A stretch of DNA of 13,573 nucleotides from positions 1 through 13,573 of the forward strand of contig JADGJL010000806.1 of assembly GCA_027600665.1 (NCBI GenBank), read 5' to 3'. The position numbers were made by a program, and so were the translations under genes. The stretch is from Irineochytrium annulatum (taxonomy: Eukaryota > Chytridiomycota > Chytridiomycetes > Chytridiales > Chytridiaceae). Positions 9,301-13,573 of the stretch are shown piece by piece. Under the pieces are notes generated by a model. The model saw only the letters and a program-made list of their open reading frames with translations. It was not told the origin of the DNA and searched no databases. How positions within the stretch are numbered: position 1 is the first letter of the stretch; each line of letters starts with the position of its first letter.

Positions 9301-10047
9301 GTGAGTCTAAGAGGGAGCACGAGGAGACGCTGCGTGCCGAGCTCGAGCTGCTCAAGACAGCGTGCACGGATAAAGAGGAGGAGATCAGTTTGATGAGGTC
9401 GGACAAGGAGCGGCTGGAGAAAGCCCGAAAGGTGGCTCTGATCGATCTGCAAACCGTCACGGCGATGCGTGACGCGGCGACGAAGGATGCCAAAATTCAG
9501 GTTGCTGCCGCTCTCGCTCAGATAGAAGCACTGCGTGATCAGACGGCGAAAGCAGCAGCGGCTCGACTAGAGGCGCACTCGGCGGAGGTTTATGGACTAA
9601 AGCGAACCATCGAGGAGCTTCGATCGGGTAATGGTAGGGCTGAGCCAGAGGGCACCTGGATACAACACAAAATGGAGACGCTCTCGGCATCCGTTGTTGC
9701 AGATATCAAGAAAACCCTTTCGGAGTTTCAAGGTTGGTTCATTTTCCTTTCGACCTTCTTCTCATAAAAGTATGTCCAATCTAGGCAACGATGCGTTGCG
9801 ACCAAAGGCTTTAGTGGATCAGGAAGTCCTCTCAACAGTTTTCCCTTCGGTGGCCAAGGAGATGGAAGGCAAGTGTGTCGACTTTGAGGGGGTGGGAAGG
9901 TTTGTCGAGGGAAAGATAAAGAGCGGCCAACAGAAAATGGAGGCGCAAGAGCTTTTGATAAGTCGGTTATCGAAGGTGATTGCAGCCTCGGCATCCGCCG
10001 TTGGGAGAAAAGAGCTGGCGCGAATAATCGCGCAGCATCGCGGCTAG
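3385..10047 (+). CDS. Large unrecognised protein: exon-encoded acidic Ser-rich repeats plus long coiled coil
   Basis: Fourteen exons join in frame to about 1994 aa: 3385-3408, 3473-3703, 3757-3927, 3976-4134, 4185-4473, 4525-4749, 4802-5032, 5085-5306, 5356-5535, 5588-5797, 5843-6205, 6255-6610, 6672-9732, 9785-10047. Residues 1-850 or so are Ser/Asp/Glu-rich and probably disordered, made of two families of repeated exon modules. Residues 888 to about 1900 are a near-continuous coiled coil with an internal repeat of about 45 aa. The last exon gives a basic, helical tail of 87 aa. I recognise no enzyme, kinase, motor, membrane or nuclear-signal motif, and no family assignment is offered. A structural or scaffold role is inference. 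The start is a 24-nt first exon (MEGLRRLK) followed by a consensus GTATGT donor, which adds a first repeat module in frame; ATG 3506 is the alternative. Donors at 6611 (GTTCGT) and 9733 (GTTGGT) are weak, but the frame requires both. An optional 69-bp intron may exist at 9634-9702. Confidence 0.8.
3473..4473 (+). repeat. Repeat-exon family A (phase 0-0): exons 2, 3, 4 and the start of exon 5
   Basis: The exons are 231, 171, 159 and 289 nt. Exons 2-4 are bounded by phase-0 introns and divisible by three; exon 5 enters in phase 0 and leaves in phase 1. Each opens with a related helix-like segment: ATLTTIVLGNIMDSPSGSSD, LMKMEGTMVELLDGVNDDAS, LTTMDKTMEEALERADAVSL and PTEIDGAMAILIAVKNQPFS. Each is followed by a Ser/Asp/Glu-rich stretch and ends in a short Val/Glu-rich piece (CQALEVE, GNVEYH, NMDCQ). 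The shared phase and shared opening segment point to tandem exon duplication followed by divergence. Alignment is by eye. Confidence 0.6.
4525..6254 (+). repeat. Repeat-exon family B (phase 1-1): exons 6-11
   Basis: Six consecutive exons (225, 231, 222, 180, 210 and 363 nt) are all divisible by three and bounded by phase-1 introns of 45-52 bp. Nearly every exon starts with the last two bases of a GAT (Asp) codon and ends at a GATG|GTARGG-type donor. The module is roughly D-x-x-x-x-DE-x-R/C-S/L-I-x-S-Q/E-D, then SDGxSDQE, then PLSRAESEA, then ELEE plus a variable tail. Examples are DENRSIASQD in exons 7 and 8 (DEDRSIASQD), SDQEDAPLSRAESEA in exon 6 and SDQEGLPLSRAESMA in exon 11. Exon 11 holds two modules, and exon 12 (6255-6610) begins with a decayed copy before turning into coiled coil. 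The modules are very acidic and probably unstructured; CK2-like S-x-x-E and R-x-x-S words recur. Confidence 0.85.
6894..8432 (+). repeat. Internal coiled-coil repeats (about 45 aa / 135 bp, later 32-43 aa)
   Basis: Within the long exon the protein repeats a unit of the form LERAHEEALSEIQALKLSCA followed by SAAEELVxAKAEKEQLASxRDExEx. Units start at about 6894, 7029, 7164 (6 residues shorter), 7281, 7416, 7551, 7686, 7824, 7944, 8049, 8178, 8274 and 8370. Most of the first seven are exactly 45 aa; later ones shrink to 40, 35, 43 and 32 aa. Hydrophobic residues fall in heptad-like spacing, and proline is essentially absent. The spacing is visible in the DNA as recurring CGCGCGCAYGAGGAGG-like words. 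Intra-exon duplication is the simplest explanation. Confidence 0.85.
9634..9702 (+). other. Possible in-frame optional intron near the end of the coiled coil
   Basis: The sequence AATG|GTAGGGC matches the donor context of the family B exons, and TTGCAG|AT at 9697-9704 matches their acceptors. Both would be phase 1. The 69-bp segment is divisible by three and has no stop, so it could be spliced or retained. Its in-frame translation contains Pro, Gly and Trp (GRAEPEGTW), which breaks the coiled coil. Removing it gives a smoother ELRSGNDIKKTLSEF helix. The branch site is not clear. Confidence 0.4.
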
Positions 10048-10345
10048 ATATGGATTGTTAAGACGGCACGTCCAATACAGTACAATAAACTGCGTTTCGC
10101 GTGTAAGAGTTGTTATGCCTCCAATTCTTTTATATGACAGTGACGACGGTGAGATGATAATTCGGGCACAAACCATTGCCTGAGGGTCATGTAGGGACGG
10201 AGGGCGGGGAGAGGGATTCCCTCGAGGTTTGGATACAGAGCGGCAAGGCGAAGGCGAGCATGGCCGAGATTTCGAAGATCAAACTTGAGCACGCAATCCC
10301 TTGACATCTTTGTCTGCGCTCACCCACCTCTTCGCGCCGCCAACG
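10048..10345 (+). promoter_or_regulatory. Spacer: 3' end of the repeat-protein gene and promoter of cysteine synthase
   Basis: This 298-bp spacer lies between two plus-strand genes. The left part carries AATAAA at 10084-10089, 37 nt after the stop at 10047. Further right, CCAAT (10121-10125) and TATATG (10131-10136) lie about 210-225 bp before the ATG at 10346 and could be promoter elements. No binding site specific for sulphur regulation was recognised. Confidence 0.4.
10084..10089 (+). terminator. Putative poly(A) signal AATAAA of the repeat-protein gene
   Basis: An exact AATAAA hexamer lies 37 nt downstream of the TAG at 10045-10047, in the position expected of a eukaryotic polyadenylation signal. 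No cleavage site can be seen directly. Confidence 0.5.
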
Positions 10346-11357
10346 ATGACCATTTACTCCTCGATCCTGGCCACGGTCGGGCGCACGCCGGTGGTGCGGC
10401 TCAACCACATCGCCCCGAAGGGCGTCGAGGTCTTTGTCAAGCTCGAGGCCTTCAACCCGATGCACTCGGTCAAGGACCGCCTGGCAATGGGCGTCATTGA
10501 GGCCGCCGAGCGCTCGGGCGCACTCAAGCCCGGCATGACCGTCATCGAGGCCACCTCGGGGAACACGGGGTCAGTAGTCTGCGCTCTCGCATTTTCCCTG
10601 GTCGATTATTGACTGGCTTGCATGCGAACCCAACAGCATCGCCCTCGCTATGGTCTGCGCCGCCAAGGGCTACCCGTTCGTCGCGACCATGGTTGAGACC
10701 TTCTCGATCGAGCGCCGCAAGCTCATGAAGTTCCTCGGTGCCAAGGTCGTCCTTACGCCCAAGGAGGAGAAGGGCTCCGGGATGGTCCGTAAAGCCGAGG
10801 AGCTGGCCAAGAAGCACGGGTGGTTCCTCACGAGGCAGTTCGCGAACCCGGCCAACCCGGCGTACCACCGCCAGACGACGGCCGCCGAGATTCTGACCGA
10901 CTTCACGGGCCGCAAGCTGGACTACTTTGTGAGTGGATGGGGGACCGGCGGGACGCTGACGGGCGTCGGGTCGATGCTGAAGCTCGCGAGGCCCGACTGC
11001 AGGATCGTGGCGTGTGAGCCTGAGAAGGCGGCACTGCTCTCGGGCAACCAGTTCACCCCGCACATGATCCAGGGGTGGACGCCGGACTTCGTCCCCGAGG
11101 TGCTGGACAAGAAGATGTGCGACGAGATCCAGCTGGTGAAGGACGAGGAGGCCATCGAGACGAGCAAATTGTTGGCGAGGAAGGAGGGGATTTTCACGGG
11201 CATTAGCGGTGGGGCCACCTGCTCCGTCGGGCTCAGGGTCGCGCAGAGGGCGAAGGAGGGGCAGGCGGTGCTGATCATGCTGCCGGACACGGGGGAGAGG
11301 TACCTCAGCACGCCGCTGTTTGCGGATATCACCGCGGACTCAGACAATGTCGATTAA
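10346..11357 (+). CDS. cysK: Cysteine synthase (O-acetylserine sulfhydrylase, CysK type)
   Basis: Two exons (10346-10569 and 10637-11357) flank a 67-bp phase-2 intron (GTCAGT...ACAG) and encode 314 aa, the usual length for CysK. The enzyme is PLP-dependent and makes L-cysteine and acetate from O-acetyl-L-serine and sulfide. Visible motifs are HSVKDR with the PLP Schiff-base lysine K43, the substrate loop TSGNTG (70-75, split by the intron), the NTGIALAMVCAAKGYPF stretch, WFLTRQFANPANPAYH, the PLP-phosphate loop GTGGT (177-181), GIFTGISGGA, and PDTGERYLST with S299 near the pyridine nitrogen. There is no N-terminal targeting extension, no membrane segment and no peroxisomal C-terminus, so it is probably cytosolic. 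Third codon positions are strongly C/G-biased, more so than in the upstream gene. A cystathionine beta-synthase is unlikely because there is no heme or CBS-domain extension. The ATG is the first in frame with the conserved start TIYSSILATVGRTP. Confidence 0.93.
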
Positions 11358-11522
11358 GGGGTGGGGGTGGTGTTGGAGGGCGGATATGGGGCCCCCTTTC
11401 GCTTTCTAAATCAGGTCACGTGCTTTTGCGACAGCGGTCTTAAGGACCTTGCTGGATATTACAGGGAATCTGCTTCCTCGGTCGCGCGAATAAGTTCTTT
11501 TCATGTTTCACCAGTACAGTCA

Positions 11523-11528
11523 AATAAA
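11523..11528 (+). terminator. Putative poly(A) signal AATAAA of the cysteine synthase gene
   Basis: This exact AATAAA lies 165 nt after the TAA at 11355-11357, downstream of a GC-rich stretch. It is the first full hexamer seen after the stop, so it is a reasonable but unproven 3' end signal. Confidence 0.35.
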
Positions 11529-12458
11529 CGGCAGAACTACTGCAATGTTTGTCATCTGGACCATTCTTATGTGGTTGGTAATTGAGTCAGGTGCGACGAA
11601 GTACTATAAGGATGAGAAGGATTTGCGATGTAGCCTTGGAGCGATGACCTTTGTGTGCACTCGCCGTAGTTGCGATCTTATTCCACTGCAACAAAATGCA
11701 AGCTTTAAATAGTGTAACTAAAAAGATAAAGCACTCATGTCTCACTGCATTCATCCTTCATGATTTTCACCTCAATGTATCTCTTAAATTAAGCAAAATA
11801 AGGGTTTGGAATGAATCAGATTGTGGAGTACGTAGAAAACACACGCGAGGAAAAACACCATAAAGAGTGTCACCAAAAATTGCGCTCTCATGCAAGGATT
11901 GCGGAGGTAACTAACCAAGAACATGAACTGATTTCTTGAATCCGAAAATTAATTTGTGGCAAACAAACAAGCCAAAGCCTTCAGCAAGAAAGAAACCAGC
12001 GGGAAGGAAGAACAATAAAAGATAGCAAGATGATAAGTCCGGTCCCGGTTTGACGGTTGGAACTTCAAAAAAATAAAAAAGATAAAAACACAGACACCTA
12101 ATCGGACAGAGCATCCCTCACACCGTAAACCTTACAGGAAAACAAAGAAGCCCCTTATGGACGGAGAACAGGAATAATTGTCGAACTGAAGTTGAGCAGT
12201 TTAACCATCGTCCACTATTGCCCAAGCGAAGAAAAAATAAAGTGCAAAAAAAGATAGTCAAATTTCTTGTTTCAAAATAAAGCGACGACGACGCTCATCA
12301 ATTAACCCGCCCAGATTTAAACCGAGAAATCTCCAGAGGGAAGAAAAAAATATATCAAACAATTGTCAGAACGACCTAAAAAGACTAATTATCTTAAGTC
12401 AAATGAGACAAACGTAAGATGCTGCAGTGTGGCAAATACAAAGAAAAATACAAATCCC

Positions 12459-12471
12459 AAAAAAAAAAAAA
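12459..12471 (+). repeat. Poly(dA) tract, A13
   Basis: A run of 13 A lies within the plus-strand A-rich part of the gap. It is part of a wider compositional bias rather than an isolated element. Confidence 0.8.
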
Positions 12472-12797
12472 GTCTGCTGTGTGCGCGATGTATACAGGGG
12501 TCACAGATAATGCGGGGTACAACATTTTTGAACCTAACACGACGAAGGTCAAAGAGGCACTAGACGAGAGGAAACAATCGTAGGTAAGACGAGATGAAAA
12601 AGCCAATTAGCGGGCATAACAAAACCCACCCCCATCCTGACAACGCAGATAAAAAAAACCCAAGAAAAAAACCCCCTTTAAAACGGCCCTGTGGCGAGAC
12701 GGCGACAAAACAAACACAAGGCAATTAAAGAAACACTCCCTCATCGCATGCAAATCGTAACCGGACAATCCCTCGTTGCACTTCATCAGAAATCTCC

Positions 12798-13573
12798 TCA
12801 CTTTCTCCGCTCCCCGAATTGCTGCTGCTGCGCTTGCTGCAGCATCTGCAGCTGTGCGAGCTGTTGTGCCGTCAGCCCCTGTCCGCCAAGCCCACCAGGA
12901 CCCGGTAACCCAGCGCTGCCAACAAAACCCCTCCCAGCAGGCGCCGATGTCGACAATCCATGAAGCCCTCCACTGCCGGGACCCGCCACCTGACCCGCAT
13001 ACACGCTCCCAATTCCCGGTGCGCCAGGGACGCCCGACCGCCTGCTGGTACCCCGGACCCCTCTGCCCGAGGCGGCCGCAGCAGCAGCCGCGATCTTATC
13101 CGCGCCCGACGCGCTTGAAACGCCAGCAGCACCACCGGCCGGACCGCCGTTGATGGCCGCGAGCGCGCCTCCCGTCCCGACGGGTACGGTCTTCCACTTG
13201 AGCCAGGCGATGAGCGGCAGGTGATCGGACGGGAAGTGCTCCTCCGGGAACGTCGGTACGCGGCCAACAAGGTGGCCTTGATGGCATGGGATGACGGGCG
13301 GGTAGTAAGGGATAAGCGTCGGAGCCTGCGGTGCACCCGCGGGTGCGGATGTGGCCAGCACACTCCTCGGTGGCGTCGTGTCGTTACCGGCCGCTTGTGT
13401 AGCGATGACGCCGGCGGTGGACGTAATCGCCTGCTCAGTCGTGGAGGAGTCGGACGCGTCATCGTTGTCGCGATTGTGCTCGGGCGATGACCGCTCGGAG
13501 CCGTCCCTTGTTTGGATCGGCAACGCTGCCGGCGTACCGGGCGGTGGCGGCACCATCATACCGGGTGGGAGGG
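12798..13573 (-). CDS. C-terminal part of a probable EEP-superfamily (CCR4/2'-PDE-like) protein with low-complexity tail
   Basis: The frame is open from the window edge to a TGA at 12798-12800, at least 257 residues; the N-terminal part lies beyond 13573. The key segment is FPEEHFPSDHLPLIAWLKWK, with SDH encoded at 13229-13221. It matches the C-terminal strand and catalytic Ser-Asp-His signature of exonuclease-endonuclease-phosphatase proteins such as CCR4-type deadenylases, Ngl proteins and PDE12. In that family the histidine is a catalytic general base, and substrates are poly(A) or 2'-5' oligoadenylate RNA. Before it lies a disordered Ser/Asp/Thr/Pro-rich stretch of about 90 residues. After it comes a tail of about 130 residues rich in Gly, Ala and Pro, ending in a Gln-rich patch (QQLAQLQMLQQAQQQQ). 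The assignment rests on one motif. The catalytic Glu/Asp/Asn of the domain would lie outside the window. Confidence 0.55.
   Translation of the reverse strand, partial: LPPGMMVPPPPGTPAALPIQTRDGSERSSPEHNRDNDDASDSSTTEQAITSTAGVIATQAAGNDTTPPRSVLATSAPAGAPQAPTLIPYYPPVIPCHQGHLVGRVPTFPEEHFPSDHLPLIAWLKWKTVPVGTGGALAAINGGPAGGAAGVSSASGADKIAAAAAAASGRGVRGTSRRSGVPGAPGIGSVYAGQVAGPGSGGLHGLSTSAPAGRGFVGSAGLPGPGGLGGQGLTAQQLAQLQMLQQAQQQQFGERRK

Larger units (their letters stand above)
11358..12797. other. Gene-free gap of about 1.4 kb
   Basis: No coding region is supported here. Open frames are short, overlap on both strands and show no motif or codon bias. The left part (11358-11900) is mixed sequence that should include the 3' UTR of cysteine synthase. 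The right part (about 11900-12700) is strikingly A-rich on the plus strand, with a 13-A run, many AAAGA/AAAAA words and few T-runs. That region would be U-rich in a minus-strand transcript, so it might include a long 3' UTR of the gene ending at 12798. I looked for tRNA B-box words (GGTTCRANTCC) on both strands and found none. No terminal repeats or transposase remnants were recognised. Confidence 0.55.

Noticed and set aside
9014..9493. Minus-strand Ser-rich open frame over the coiled coil (with similar ones at 7451-7666 and 8324-8512)
   Set aside because: Ser/Ala-rich antisense frames are the expected reverse reading of Glu/Ala/Leu-rich coiled-coil codons, and no independent support was found.
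11361..11863. Three overlapping plus-strand open frames after cysteine synthase
   Set aside because: They are short, have no codon bias or motif, and fall in the expected 3' UTR and intergenic sequence.
12500..12545. TTTTTGAACCTAACACG as a possible tRNA B box (reverse strand GGTTCAAAAAT)
   Set aside because: It matches only the first part of GGTTCRANTCC, and no cloverleaf stems could be formed around it.
12691..13153. Plus-strand Cys/Pro/Arg-rich open frames
   Set aside because: They are antisense to the Gly/Ala/Gln-rich tail of the minus-strand gene, and the Cys runs come from reversed Gln codons.

Overview
The window looks like nuclear DNA of a fungus, possibly an early-diverging (zoosporic) one. 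The evidence is many short spliceosomal introns (43-69 bp, GT...AG, with CTAAC/CTGAC-type branch sites), compact gene spacing, a Pkc1-type HR1 domain and a fungal-type membrane nucleotide pyrophosphatase/phosphodiesterase. No lineage marker is present, so the phylum is inference only. No rRNA, tRNA, transposon, CRISPR array or prokaryotic operon structure was found. All gene models were built by joining reading frames at splice sites by eye.

Layout from left to right: (1) 1-418, minus: the 5' end of a protein kinase C-like gene, whose first intron follows the ATG directly. (2) 561-2866, minus: a complete six-exon gene for a type II membrane phosphodiesterase of the ENPP/NPP family (685 aa). 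(3) 2867-3384: a divergent intergenic/promoter region with an A19 tract. (4) 3385-10047, plus: a 14-exon gene for an unrecognised protein of about 1994 aa. (5) 10346-11357, plus: a two-exon cysteine synthase gene (314 aa, CysK type). (6) 11358-12797: a gap of about 1.4 kb with no supported gene, A-rich on the plus strand in its right half. (7) 12798-13573, minus: the 3' end of a gene that appears to encode an exonuclease-endonuclease-phosphatase (CCR4/2'-PDE-like) protein with a long Gly/Ala/Pro/Gln-rich tail.

The most unusual item is the large gene at 3385-10047. Its N-terminal half is built from repeated acidic, Ser-rich modules, each carried on its own symmetric exon. An upstream set has phase 0-0 introns (exons 2-4) and a downstream set has phase 1-1 introns (exons 6-11). 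Any of these nine exons could be skipped without breaking the frame. Its C-terminal half is almost all one long exon encoding a coiled coil that is itself an internal tandem repeat of about 45 residues. One gene therefore combines exon-duplication repeats with intra-exon repeats.

The genes do not form an obvious pathway. PKC-like kinase, NPP, the repeat protein, cysteine synthase and an EEP nuclease are most likely ordinary chromosomal neighbours.
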